Assembly: GCA_037147055.1 (NCBI GenBank)
Contig: JBAWVW010000017.1
Location: forward strand, 1-30,399
Direction of reading: 5' to 3'
Origin: Casp-actino8 sp037147055
GTDB lineage: Bacteria; Actinomycetota; Acidimicrobiia; Acidimicrobiales; Ilumatobacteraceae
DNA: 30,399 bases
Positions 14,689 through 21,994 of this stretch are shown one piece after another. The notes beneath the pieces were generated by a model, which saw only the letters and a list, made by a program, of their open reading frames with translations, did no database searches and was not told where the DNA came from. The translations under genes were made by a program, and so were the position numbers. Each line of letters opens with the position of its first letter. Within the stretch, counting starts at the first letter, position 1.

Positions 14689-15354
14689 ATGACCGCGGGC
14701 GTACGTCTGATCATCATGGGTCGTCAGGGAGCGGGAAAGGGCACGCAGTGTCAACGGATCTCGCGACACTTCGTCGTTCCGCATATCTCAACAGGTGAAA
14801 TTTTGCGTGCTGCTGTTCGAGAAGGCACGGAGATTGGCAAAATGGCCAAGCAGGTGATTGAGGCTGGACGTTTAGTGGGCGACGAGATCATGATTGAAAT
14901 CATTCGCGAACGACTTGAACAAGATGATGCACGCACACGCGGATACATCTTGGATGGCTTTCCTCGAACTGTGGCTCAAGCAGTGGCTCTTGACGGCATT
15001 GCAGCCGAGCGACCCATTCATGTCGTGCTTGATCTTGACGTACCCCGCGATCTGGTTATTCAACGCATTTCTTCTCGACGGGCTTGTCGCGATTGTGGAA
15101 CGAATTATGTAGCGACGGCTCAAAAGAGGGACCCCTGGACCTGTGATTCTTGTGGGGGAGACGTCGTCATTCGTGATGATGACACCCCGGAAAGCATCAG
15201 TCGGCGCTTGGATCTCTATGAAAGCCAGACTGCTCCACTGCTTGAGTTCTATGGTCGGGATGCTCGTTTGGTTGTTATCGACGGTTCAAAGAGGCCAGAC
15301 GAAGTTTTTGGCTTATTGACCGCCGCTATCGACTCCGCCCGAAAGAACGACTAA
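14689..15354 (+). CDS. adk: Adenylate kinase with zinc-type lid
   Basis: A 221-residue adenylate kinase catalysing ATP + AMP to 2 ADP. The P-loop is GRQGAGKGT (11-19) rather than the usual GPPGAGKGT, the AMP-binding part has HISTGEILRAAV, and LDGFPRT (88-93 region) is intact. The lid holds two CxxC pairs, Cys133/Cys136 and Cys152/Cys155, as in zinc-binding adenylate kinases of Gram-positives. It lies between secY and infA; map, often next, is missing. Confidence 0.96.
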   Translation: MTAGVRLIIMGRQGAGKGTQCQRISRHFVVPHISTGEILRAAVREGTEIGKMAKQVIEAGRLVGDEIMIEIIRERLEQDDARTRGYILDGFPRTVAQAVALDGIAAERPIHVVLDLDVPRDLVIQRISSRRACRDCGTNYVATAQKRDPWTCDSCGGDVVIRDDDTPESISRRLDLYESQTAPLLEFYGRDARLVVIDGSKRPDEVFGLLTAAIDSARKND

Positions 15355-15595
15355 ATGAGTTCTGTGGATAACTCGACTGTGGCCTGTGACGGCAAAAATG
15401 AGCTCCTGATTTCCCAACTTCATGACTTGGGCTGGACTATGTTGAGGGGTCACAAAGAGTCTCAACTTTCCTGCCTCGGGCGATTGGTTGGTGTAACTCT
15501 CGGCGGTAGCATTGCCAGTCGGTCCAATGGCCAATCCTGCACGCGTTTTCGTGACGCATCGCAGTTTGCAATATCCGCCCTGTTAGGAGTCAGTT
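15355..15595 (+). promoter_or_regulatory. Intergenic region adk-infA with a candidate promoter
   Basis: These 241 bases separate adk from infA. TTGGTT (15484-15489) and TAGCAT (15507-15512) are spaced 17 nt apart, matching a sigma70-type promoter moderately well (three and four of six consensus bases). It would give an infA leader of about 75 nt. An open frame beginning at 15355 crosses into infA out of frame and has an atypical Cys/Ser/Arg-rich product, so I treat the region as non-coding. Confidence 0.4.
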
Positions 15596-15820
15596 CTGTC
15601 CAAGCCAAAAGACGATGCCATCTTGCTAGAAGGCACGATTCTCGAATCCCTACCGAACGCAATGTTTCGGGTGGAGTTGGAGAACGGCCACAAAGTTTTG
15701 GCTCATATCTCCGGAAAGATGCGCATGAATTACATTCGTATTCTTCCCGGCGACAAAGTGCAAGTAGAACTCACCCCATATGACCTCACACGAGGTCGCA
15801 TTACCTATCGCTATAAGTGA
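15596..15820 (+). CDS. infA: Translation initiation factor IF-1, probable CTG start
   Basis: The core (LEGTILESLPNAMFRVELENG, HISGKMRMNYIRILPGD, PYDLTRGRITYRYK) is unmistakable IF-1, the S1-fold factor that blocks the A site during initiation. An in-frame TAG at 15584-15586 limits the start. Between it and the conserved core there is no in-frame ATG or GTG: candidates are CTG 15596, with AGGAG at 15585-15589 six bases upstream, and TTG 15623. CTG gives 74 residues beginning (M)SKPKDDAILLEG, which matches the typical N-terminus and length of actinobacterial IF-1. TTG would give a truncated 65-residue protein without the usual acidic beginning. Confidence 0.9.
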   Translation: MSKPKDDAILLEGTILESLPNAMFRVELENGHKVLAHISGKMRMNYIRILPGDKVQVELTPYDLTRGRITYRYK

Positions 15821-15856
15821 ATGACATCCATCTAACGAAAAAGAAGTGAGATGACC

Positions 15857-15970
15857 ATGAAGGTCAAACCGAGTGTAAAAAAAATCTGCGAGAAGTGCAA
15901 AGTGATCCGTCGGCATGGCCGCGTCATGGTCATTTGCGAGAACCCGCGTCACAAGCAGCGTCAAGGCTGA
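15857..15970 (+). CDS. rpmJ: 50S ribosomal protein L36, zinc-binding
   Basis: A 37-residue protein starting MKVKPSVKKICEKCK. Zinc ligands Cys11, Cys14, Cys27 and His32 are all present (C+ form), with VIRRHGRVMVICENPRHKQRQG after them. I chose ATG 15857 over the ATG two codons upstream because L36 starts MKVKPSVK; AAGTGAG lies upstream. The position between infA and rpsM is standard. Confidence 0.95.
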   Translation: MKVKPSVKKICEKCKVIRRHGRVMVICENPRHKQRQG

Positions 15971-15990
15971 GAAGAGAATAAGGAAACAGC

Positions 15991-16371
15991 ATGGCCCGTA
16001 TTTCTGGAGTAGACATCCCACGCGAAAAGCGTTTGGAGATTTCTCTTACCTACATTTTTGGCATCGGCAAACCGACTGCTCAAAGGATGTGTGCCGATCT
16101 TGGCATCAGTCCCAACACTCGCGTTCGCGACCTCACCGACGAAGAAGTGAACAAACTTCGTGGATGGGTTGATCAGAATGTCACTGTCGAAGGTGACCTT
16201 CGCCGTGAAGTCCAAACAGATATCAAGCGCAAGATCGAGATTGGTTGCCTCCAAGGAATCCGTCATCGTAAGGGTCTACCAGTACGCGGTCAACGCAGTA
16301 AAACAAACGCACGTACTCGTAAGGGTCCAAAGCGCACAGTTGCTAACAAGAAGAAGGCAGTGAGGAAGTAA
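15991..16371 (+). CDS. rpsM: 30S ribosomal protein S13
   Basis: A 126-residue S13 opening ARISGVDIPREKRLEISLTYIFGIG, with the helix-two-turn-helix region and the C-terminal RHRKGLPVRGQRSKTNARTRKGPKR that reaches P-site tRNA. AAGGAAA precedes the ATG. It is followed by rpsK after 2 nt. Confidence 0.97.
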   Translation: MARISGVDIPREKRLEISLTYIFGIGKPTAQRMCADLGISPNTRVRDLTDEEVNKLRGWVDQNVTVEGDLRREVQTDIKRKIEIGCLQGIRHRKGLPVRGQRSKTNARTRKGPKRTVANKKKAVRK

Positions 16372-16373
16372 TC

Positions 16374-16772
16374 ATGGCCAAGCCAAAGCCAGGCGGTCGC
16401 CGCCCCCGTAAGCGTGAGCGTAAAAATATCAGCGTTGGTGTGTGCCACATCAAGTGCTCGTTTAACAACACCATCGTCAGCATCTCCGACACCGAAGGCA
16501 ACGTGCTTTCGTGGGCATCGGGAGGTGGCGTTGGATTCAAGGGTTCACGTAAGAGCACTCCATTCGCAGCACAGATGGCTGCTGAGAAGGCTGCGAAGGC
16601 CGCTTTCGAACAAGGCATGCGTCGTGTTGAAGTTCACGCTAAGGGCCCGGGCTCTGGACGTGACACAGCGATTCGTTCGTTACAGAACACAGGTATCGAA
16701 GTGACCGGAATTAAAGACGTCACACCGGTGCCTCACAATGGGTGCAAGTTGCCCAAGCGGAAAAGGAACTAA
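16374..16772 (+). CDS. rpsK: 30S ribosomal protein S11
   Basis: A 132-residue S11. NISVGVCHIKCSFNNTIVSISD, SWASGGGVGFKGSRKSTPFAAQ, EVHAKGPGSGRDTAIRSLQ and the end VTPVPHNGCKLPKRKRN (slightly unlike the usual HNGCRPPKRRR) identify it. It lies on the platform and contacts mRNA near the E site. The rpsD gene starts 3 nt later. Confidence 0.97.
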   Translation: MAKPKPGGRRPRKRERKNISVGVCHIKCSFNNTIVSISDTEGNVLSWASGGGVGFKGSRKSTPFAAQMAAEKAAKAAFEQGMRRVEVHAKGPGSGRDTAIRSLQNTGIEVTGIKDVTPVPHNGCKLPKRKRN

Positions 16773-16775
16773 GCG

Positions 16776-17393
16776 ATGGCCCGTTACACCGGACCCAAGG
16801 TGCGTTTGTCGCGCCGTCTCAACACCAACATTTTTGACAACGAAAAGGGTCGAAAGGCTCTTGAGCGTCGTCCATTCCCACCAGGTCAGCACGGTCGCAC
16901 GCGCCGTCGTTCAGCCGGTAGCGAGTACTTGGCTCAACTCCAGGAAAAGCAAAAGGCGAAGTACATCTACGGTGTGCTCGAGCGCCAGTTCCGCAAAACC
17001 TATGATGAAGCCAACCGTCTCCAGGGACCAACTGGTGAAAACCTCTTGCGTCTTCTTGAATTGCGCCTCGACAATGTGGTTTTCCGCGCGGGCTTTGCCA
17101 GCACCCGACCCCAGGCTCGCCAATTCGTGAGCCACGGCTTGATCTTGGTAAATGGCAAGCGTCTTGACATCCCGAGCGCTCGAGTCAAGAAGGGTGATGT
17201 CATCACTTTGGCCATAAAAGCCCGAGAAATGATCGTTATTCAGCACAATGTCGATACCCTTGACCGTTCGTTAGTGGGTTGGCTCGAAAGCGGTGATGGT
17301 GGCAAGCAAGTCACTGTTCGCAATGAACCAGCTCGCGAGAACATAGATGTACCAGTACGTGAACAGCTCATCGTTGAGCTTTACTCTAAGTAA
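16776..17393 (+). CDS. rpsD: 30S ribosomal protein S4
   Basis: A 205-residue S4 without the N-terminal zinc cysteines (C- form). ARYTGPKVRLSRRLN, RRPFPPGQHGRTRR, the S4 RNA-binding domain (about 95-160, LRLDNVVFRAGFASTRPQARQFVSHGLILVNG) and the C-terminal VREQLIVELYSK are present. S4 nucleates 30S assembly and represses the alpha operon in E. coli; no comparable pseudoknot was identified here. Confidence 0.97.
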   Translation: MARYTGPKVRLSRRLNTNIFDNEKGRKALERRPFPPGQHGRTRRRSAGSEYLAQLQEKQKAKYIYGVLERQFRKTYDEANRLQGPTGENLLRLLELRLDNVVFRAGFASTRPQARQFVSHGLILVNGKRLDIPSARVKKGDVITLAIKAREMIVIQHNVDTLDRSLVGWLESGDGGKQVTVRNEPARENIDVPVREQLIVELYSK

Positions 17394-17423
17394 TTCCACC
17401 ACCCCGACGAACGGAAGAGACAA

Positions 17424-18362
17424 ATGCTCGTCATCCAACGCCCCACAGTCGAAGCAATCGGCGAACCAAAAGATAACCGTCAGAGTTTTTCTGTCGGCCC
17501 TCTCGAACCCGGTTTCGGTCACACCATAGGTAACTCGCTTCGCCGCGTGTTGCTGTCCTCTATCCCCGGAGCCGCCATTACGACGGTGAAGTTTGAAGAG
17601 GCTCTGCACGAGTTTGACACCATTGCTGGTGTCACTGAGGACGTCACTGACATCATCCTCAACCTCAAAGACATTGTGCTGACATCTCTGTCCGATGAGC
17701 CAGTGAGCATTCGCATCGACGTCCGCGGCGATGCAATCGTGACCGCTGGCGATATTCAGTGTCCAGCAGATGTGGAGATTTTGAACAAAGATCTCGTCAT
17801 CGCCCATGTCAACTCAAAGGGTCGTCTAGCTCTTGACCTGACGGTTGAGCAGGGTCGTGGTTATAACTCAAGTGACCGTGAGCGCGACTCAAGTGTTCGC
17901 ACCATTGGTGTTATTCCAATAGATGCCATCTTCTCGCCAGTCCGCCGCGTCATGTTCGACGTTGTACCGACACGAGTTGAGCAGTCAACCAACTACGACA
18001 AGTTGGTGATTGATATTGAGACTGATGGAACAACCACACCACGTGACGCACTCGCTTCTGCTGGCGCAACGTTGCGTTCATTGGTTGATCTCGTGGCCAA
18101 CTTGTCCGAAGAAGTCAAGGGACTTGAACTCGGTGAAGTGATTTTGGCTGGTTCATCTAGCCCAGATCTCGATATCGCCATTGAAGACCTCGATCTTTCG
18201 GAGCGTCCTCGCAACTGTCTCAAGCGCGCTCAGGTGAACACCATCGGCGAACTTCTCAGCAAGAATGAAGATGACTTGCTGAACATCACCAACTTTGGCC
18301 AGAAGAGCCTCGACGAAGTCAAGCAAAAGCTTGATGAGCGTGGCCTCACACTTCGCGGCTGA
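17424..18362 (+). CDS. rpoA: DNA-directed RNA polymerase alpha subunit
   Basis: A 312-residue alpha subunit. The dimerising N-terminal domain (about 1-230) has FSVGPLEPGFGHTIGNSLRRVLLSSIPGAAIT; the C-terminal domain (about 250-312) has ERPRNCLKRAQVNTIGELL and NFGQKSLDEVKQKLDERGL, which bind UP-element DNA and activators. A flexible linker lies between. ATG 17424 has GGAAGAGA upstream. Standard alpha-operon position. Confidence 0.97.
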   Translation: MLVIQRPTVEAIGEPKDNRQSFSVGPLEPGFGHTIGNSLRRVLLSSIPGAAITTVKFEEALHEFDTIAGVTEDVTDIILNLKDIVLTSLSDEPVSIRIDVRGDAIVTAGDIQCPADVEILNKDLVIAHVNSKGRLALDLTVEQGRGYNSSDRERDSSVRTIGVIPIDAIFSPVRRVMFDVVPTRVEQSTNYDKLVIDIETDGTTTPRDALASAGATLRSLVDLVANLSEEVKGLELGEVILAGSSSPDLDIAIEDLDLSERPRNCLKRAQVNTIGELLSKNEDDLLNITNFGQKSLDEVKQKLDERGLTLRG

Positions 18363-18393
18363 GCCGACGAACGTTTAACGAAGGAAACAAAAC

Positions 18394-18765
18394 ATGCCCG
18401 CAACCCCACGCCGTGCCAGAAACTTTGGTGGTAGCTCACAGCACCAAAGGTTGATGATGGCTAACCTCACTGCTTCACTGATTGCAGCCGAGGCTATTGA
18501 GACCACTGAAGCTAAGGCTAAGGCACTTCGCCCGATCGCCGAAAAACTGATCACCAAAGCCAAGAAGGCTCAAGATGGTGACGCTACAAGTATTCACCGC
18601 ATCCGTCAGATCCAGGGTTACCTCGGTGACAAGGAAATGACCCACAAGTTGGTTGCTGAAGTTGCGCCTCGCTACCTTGAGCGCAATGGTGGCTATTTGC
18701 GTATTCTCAAACTCGGCCCACGTCAGGGTGACAATGCCCCGATGGCACGTATTGAACTCGTCTGA
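18394..18765 (+). CDS. rplQ: 50S ribosomal protein L17
   Basis: A 123-residue L17: MPATPRRARNFGGSSQHQRLMMANLTASLI, then ETTEAKAKALRPIAEKLITKAK and a C-terminal GGYLRILKLGPRQGDNAPMARIELV. The ATG is preceded by AAGGAAA. The TGA stop sits in the middle of a perfect 9-bp inverted repeat (18754-18772). Confidence 0.97.
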   Translation: MPATPRRARNFGGSSQHQRLMMANLTASLIAAEAIETTEAKAKALRPIAEKLITKAKKAQDGDATSIHRIRQIQGYLGDKEMTHKLVAEVAPRYLERNGGYLRILKLGPRQGDNAPMARIELV

Positions 18766-18772
18766 CGAGTTC
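18754..18772 (+). repeat. Perfect inverted repeat spanning the rplQ stop codon
   Basis: GAACTCGTC (18754-18762) and GACGAGTTC (18764-18772) are reverse complements separated by one base; as RNA this makes a 7-bp stem with a 5-nt loop containing the stop codon. Only a short T pair follows, so it is a poor intrinsic terminator by itself, but it may protect the 3' end of the alpha-operon mRNA. Confidence 0.5.
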
Positions 18773-18793
18773 TTCACTGCAAGCTAAAACTTT

Positions 18794-19597
18794 ATGAGTA
18801 CTTCCGGGCCCGCCACCAGGCGGGCTCGTTTGTTGGTGGCCTACGAAGGTTCGTACTTCAATGGCTTTGCAATCAACGAGGGTGTGCGCACGGTTGCCGG
18901 AGTGATAGGGGATGCTCTTTCGCTGATCTCGCGTTTTCCAGTACACATCACGGGAGCTGGTCGCACTGACGCAGGGGTTCACGGTTGGGGACAGGTGATT
19001 AGTTGTGACCTGCCCGTTGATATTGATCTAGAGCATCTACCGCGTCGTTTGACAAAAATGTGTGCGCCTGGAATCGTGGTCAGATCAGCCGAGTGGGCTG
19101 CCGAGGATTTTCATGCCCGTTTCTCTGCGCAGTGGCGGCACTATCGCTACACGGTCCTCAATGACGCAGTGGCTGACCCCTTTTCGGCGGCCAGCGCATG
19201 GCATGTGCCTGAGCGGTTGGACGTGCAATTGATGTATTTGGCCTGTGATCCGCTGATCGGCGAGCACGATTTTTCCGCTTTTTGCCGTAAGCCCAAACCC
19301 ATTGAGAACGAACCCACTCCCAGCATGTTTCGCCTTGTTACTCAGGCTCAGTGGACTGAACAGGTCAGCGAACGAGGGTCCCGGCTTTTGCGCTTTGAGA
19401 TTCGGGCCAATGCGTTTTGCCACCAAATGGTGCGTTCCATCGTGGGTACCTTGGTCGATGTCGGGCTAGGCAAAATCACCCCCGGGTCAATGTCGGCTAT
19501 TTTGCACTCCCGAGTTCGCACTGAGGCTGGTCAAGTTGCCCCTGCCCACGGCTTATGCCTGTGGGAAGTCGGCTACCTTGAACAGATATTTGAGTGA
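18794..19597 (+). CDS. truA: tRNA pseudouridine(38-40) synthase TruA
   Basis: A 267-residue TruA that converts U38-U40 of the tRNA anticodon arm to pseudouridine. The catalytic Asp59 is in the signature GAGRTDAGVHGWGQV. LVAYEGSYFNGF (residues 14-25) and the late segment FEIRANAFCHQMVRSIVGTLVDVGLGKI are also typical. ATG 18794 lacks a clear Shine-Dalgarno, and a very stable hairpin covers codons 5-11; a downstream TTG (about 18830-18835) is an alternative start but would cut close to the first strand. Genes after rplQ are in the usual actinobacterial order truA-rplM-rpsI. Confidence 0.94.
   Translation: MSTSGPATRRARLLVAYEGSYFNGFAINEGVRTVAGVIGDALSLISRFPVHITGAGRTDAGVHGWGQVISCDLPVDIDLEHLPRRLTKMCAPGIVVRSAEWAAEDFHARFSAQWRHYRYTVLNDAVADPFSAASAWHVPERLDVQLMYLACDPLIGEHDFSAFCRKPKPIENEPTPSMFRLVTQAQWTEQVSERGSRLLRFEIRANAFCHQMVRSIVGTLVDVGLGKITPGSMSAILHSRVRTEAGQVAPAHGLCLWEVGYLEQIFE
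18806..18831 (+). terminator. Terminator-like hairpin inside the start of truA
   Basis: GCCCGCC (18808-18814), loop ACCA, GGCGGGC (18819-18825), extended by one G-T and one G-C pair to 9 bp, and followed by CGTTT. This is the strongest stem near the end of the alpha operon and resembles an intrinsic terminator with a poor T tract, yet it lies within truA codons 5-11. It could end or attenuate the upstream transcript, or limit TruA translation. Confidence 0.4.
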
Positions 19598-19627
19598 TCT
19601 CCCCGTCGTTTTCACGCGTAATGCTCG

Positions 19628-19633
19628 TATCAT
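19628..19633 (+). promoter_or_regulatory. Candidate -10 element upstream of rplM
   Basis: TATCAT lies in the 91-nt gap between truA and rplM and would give a leader of roughly 50 nt. No good -35 is visible at 16-18 nt. Low-confidence suggestion that rplM-rpsI have their own promoter. Confidence 0.25.
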
Positions 19634-19688
19634 TGAGCAGTCCCTGCAGGCTACGAAGCGTCAGGCACCTTTTCTGAAAGAAGTATCT

Positions 19689-20135
19689 ATGAGCACCTAT
19701 TCGCCAAAAGCCAGCGAGATTTCTCGTGAGTGGCATGTTGTTGACGCTGAAGGCATGATCCTCGGTCGTCTATGCACCGAAGTTGCGCGTTTGTTGCGCG
19801 GTAAGCACAAGCCGACTTTTGCTCCGCACATGGACTCAGGTGATCATGTCGTGATCATCAACGCCGACAAGATTGTCTTGACATCTGGTAAGGCCGAGAG
19901 TCGCATGGTGCATAACTACTCCGGTTACCCCGGTGGTTTGAAGAGTGAAGCATTCGGAAAATTATTAGCTCGCCGGCCAGACGAAGCAATTCGTGGATCA
20001 GTGCGCGGCATGTTACCTAAGGGTCCGCTTGGTCGTCAGATGATCAAAAAACTCAAGGTATATTCCGGCGCACAGCATCCGCACGGCGCACAGAACCCAA
20101 TCGCAACTACATTCGCACACGCTAAAGCTCGCTGA
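19689..20135 (+). CDS. rplM: 50S ribosomal protein L13
   Basis: The 148-residue product from ATG 19689 reads MSTYSPKASEISREWHVVDA, then GMILGRLCTEVARLLRGKHKP, SGDHVVIINADKIVLTSGK and the C-terminal LKVYSGAQHPHGAQNP. The frame stays open upstream to 19536 within truA, but that extension has no L13 character, and GAAAG sits just before ATG 19689. L13 is an early 50S assembly protein and is paired with rpsI in nearly all bacteria. Confidence 0.96.
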   Translation: MSTYSPKASEISREWHVVDAEGMILGRLCTEVARLLRGKHKPTFAPHMDSGDHVVIINADKIVLTSGKAESRMVHNYSGYPGGLKSEAFGKLLARRPDEAIRGSVRGMLPKGPLGRQMIKKLKVYSGAQHPHGAQNPIATTFAHAKAR

Positions 20136-20158
20136 GCAGACGATCCAAGGATTACACA

Positions 20159-20551
20159 ATGACGAAGCCACTTACTCAGACAACTGGTCGCCGCAAGGAA
20201 GCCGTAGCCCGCGTGCGAGTTCGCCCAGGTACGGGTACTCACACCGTGAACGGCAAGCCGCTCAATGTGTACTTCTGCACAGCCACTCAGCAGAACGCGG
20301 CGGTTGAAGCACTGCGCGTGACGAATACGACAGAACAGTACGACGTCGACGCAACCATTCATGGTGGTGGCGTTACTGGTCAGTCAGGTGCAATGCGCAT
20401 GGGTCTCGCTCGTTCACTCGTCGAGCTTGATCCCGATGCTCGTGGTGCTCTCAAAAAGGCCGGCTTGCTGACCCGCGACTCACGTCGTAAGGAAAGCAAG
20501 AAGTACGGTTTGCGCAAGGCCCGTAAGGCCGGTCAGTACACGAAGCGCTGA
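20159..20551 (+). CDS. rpsI: 30S ribosomal protein S9
   Basis: A 130-residue S9 with QTTGRRKEAVARVRVRPGTG, IHGGGVTGQSGAMRMGLARSL and the C-terminal tail GLRKARKAGQYTKR, whose final Lys-Arg contacts P-site tRNA. It follows rplM by 23 nt with CAAGGA upstream, and glmM begins 11 nt after its stop. Confidence 0.97.
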   Translation: MTKPLTQTTGRRKEAVARVRVRPGTGTHTVNGKPLNVYFCTATQQNAAVEALRVTNTTEQYDVDATIHGGGVTGQSGAMRMGLARSLVELDPDARGALKKAGLLTRDSRRKESKKYGLRKARKAGQYTKR

Positions 20552-20562
20552 TCGCAGCATTC

Positions 20563-21945
20563 ATGTCGGGCGCCAGCAATTCGCCCTTTGTTTATCCCGC
20601 CTTTGGCACCGACGGTGTCCGTGGTGTGGCGATATCTGAAATCACTCCTGAATATGTGATGGCTCTAGGGCGCGCCGTAGCGCGGGTGTCGGGTGCATCG
20701 CGTCTAGTGATTGCACGTGATCCGCGAGTTTCAGGTCCAGTTTTGGAATCAGCCTTTTCTGCTGGAGCGGCGGCACAGGGTGTCCGCGTCGAACAACTTG
20801 GAGTTTTGCCGACTCCAGCAGTAGCGATGATTTCGGCACATGAAAATGTTCCAGGTGTCGTGGTGACTGCCTCACACAATAAGTTTTCTGATAACGGCAT
20901 TAAAGTTTTTGCTGCCGGTGGGCGCAAGATGTCGGATGCCGATGAAAAACGCGTCATGGCCGAGTTACTTTTTTTACTCAGTCATGAATCTGATGTACCC
21001 GCATTAGATGGAGAAGTCGGTTTCGTTATCCGTCGCTCTGATGGAGTCTCACTGTATGTCGAACATTTAGTGGGATTATTTGGTGAAGGTTCTTTGGCTG
21101 GACTGCGCATTGTCATTGATACCGCAAATGGGGCTATGAGCAATGTGGCTCCATTGGTGTTACGTCGCTTGGGTGCAGATGTGATTGTTATGAATGACGC
21201 GCCCAACGGAACAAATATCAACGAGGCTTGTGGGGCGACGTCACCACAAGCCTTATGTGATTTCATTAGTGGTACTGGCACCGGCATTTCTGTAGATATG
21301 GGGTTCGCGTATGACGGTGATGGTGATCGCCTCATTGCCGTGGACGAAAACGGTCACATCGTCGATGGAGACCGACTCATTGCACTATCGGTGATGGATC
21401 GACGCGATCACAACACTTTAATTAATGACACAGTAGTTGTGACGGTGATGGCAAACCTTGGCTTCCATCAAGCGATGCGTGATGCGGGAGTCCGAGTTGT
21501 GACGACAGCAGTGGGTGATCGCTATGTCCTTGATGCGATGGAATCTGGAAACTTCGTCATCGGTGGTGAACAAAGTGGACACATTATTCATCGTGATCTT
21601 GCGACCACTGGTGACGGATTATTGGCATCGATTGTCTTAGCCCAATTGGTTCGCCGCCGTCAGGAAGTAGGTGTCAAGTTCTCAAAGTTGGCCGGTGACG
21701 TCCTGCACACTTTTCCGCAGGTACTGAAAAATATTCAAGTTGCCGTACGACCCGCTGATGTTGCGGCATTGTTATCGGCTGAGATTGCTCGTGAAGAAGC
21801 GAATTTAGGTGACCACGGCAGGGTGTTGGTGCGATCCAGCGGCACGGAGCCGCTCATCCGAGTCATGGTTGAAGCGGATTCATTAGAGCGCGCCAATGAG
21901 ATCGTAGACCGATTGGTTGCTGTGGCCCTAGCAAAGTGTGTCTAA
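20563..21945 (+). CDS. glmM: Phosphoglucosamine mutase
   Basis: A 460-residue enzyme interconverting glucosamine-6-phosphate and glucosamine-1-phosphate for UDP-GlcNAc and peptidoglycan synthesis. The phosphoserine is Ser104 in VTASHNKFSDNGIK; the metal loop is DGDGDR (Asp251, Asp253, Asp255); the sugar-binding GGEQSGHII and the phosphate-binding RSSGTEPLIRVMVE follow. N-terminal FGTDGVRG is intact. ATG 20563 is close to the rpsI stop, so cotranscription is likely. The next gene encodes a GlmS-like protein that would produce its substrate. Confidence 0.96.
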   Translation: MSGASNSPFVYPAFGTDGVRGVAISEITPEYVMALGRAVARVSGASRLVIARDPRVSGPVLESAFSAGAAAQGVRVEQLGVLPTPAVAMISAHENVPGVVVTASHNKFSDNGIKVFAAGGRKMSDADEKRVMAELLFLLSHESDVPALDGEVGFVIRRSDGVSLYVEHLVGLFGEGSLAGLRIVIDTANGAMSNVAPLVLRRLGADVIVMNDAPNGTNINEACGATSPQALCDFISGTGTGISVDMGFAYDGDGDRLIAVDENGHIVDGDRLIALSVMDRRDHNTLINDTVVVTVMANLGFHQAMRDAGVRVVTTAVGDRYVLDAMESGNFVIGGEQSGHIIHRDLATTGDGLLASIVLAQLVRRRQEVGVKFSKLAGDVLHTFPQVLKNIQVAVRPADVAALLSAEIAREEANLGDHGRVLVRSSGTEPLIRVMVEADSLERANEIVDRLVAVALAKCV

Positions 21946-21981
21946 CTGCAATCCCGACGGGTAGGCGGGCGAGTGGTTCGG

Positions 21982-21987
21982 TAACCT
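21982..21987 (+). promoter_or_regulatory. Candidate -10 element for a leaderless GlmS-like transcript
   Basis: TAACCT fits TANNNT and ends 7 nt before ATG 21995. The 49-nt gap after glmM shows no Shine-Dalgarno near the ATG (GATCCTT precedes it). This is the arrangement expected of leaderless actinobacterial transcripts. No -35 is convincing. Confidence 0.35.
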
Positions 21988-21994
21988 GATCCTT

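Noticed and set aside
15355..15783. 142-residue frame starting right after adk
   Set aside because: It overlaps most of infA in another frame and its product is Cys/Ser/Arg-rich with no family resemblance; a promoter candidate lies inside it.
15623..15820. infA starting at TTG 15623
   Set aside because: This would remove the conserved N-terminal residues of IF-1; CTG 15596 has a better-placed AGGAG and gives the normal length.
19536..19688. N-terminal extension of rplM into truA
   Set aside because: The extra 51 residues have no L13 similarity and read truA codons out of frame; ATG 19689 has a purine-rich site upstream.
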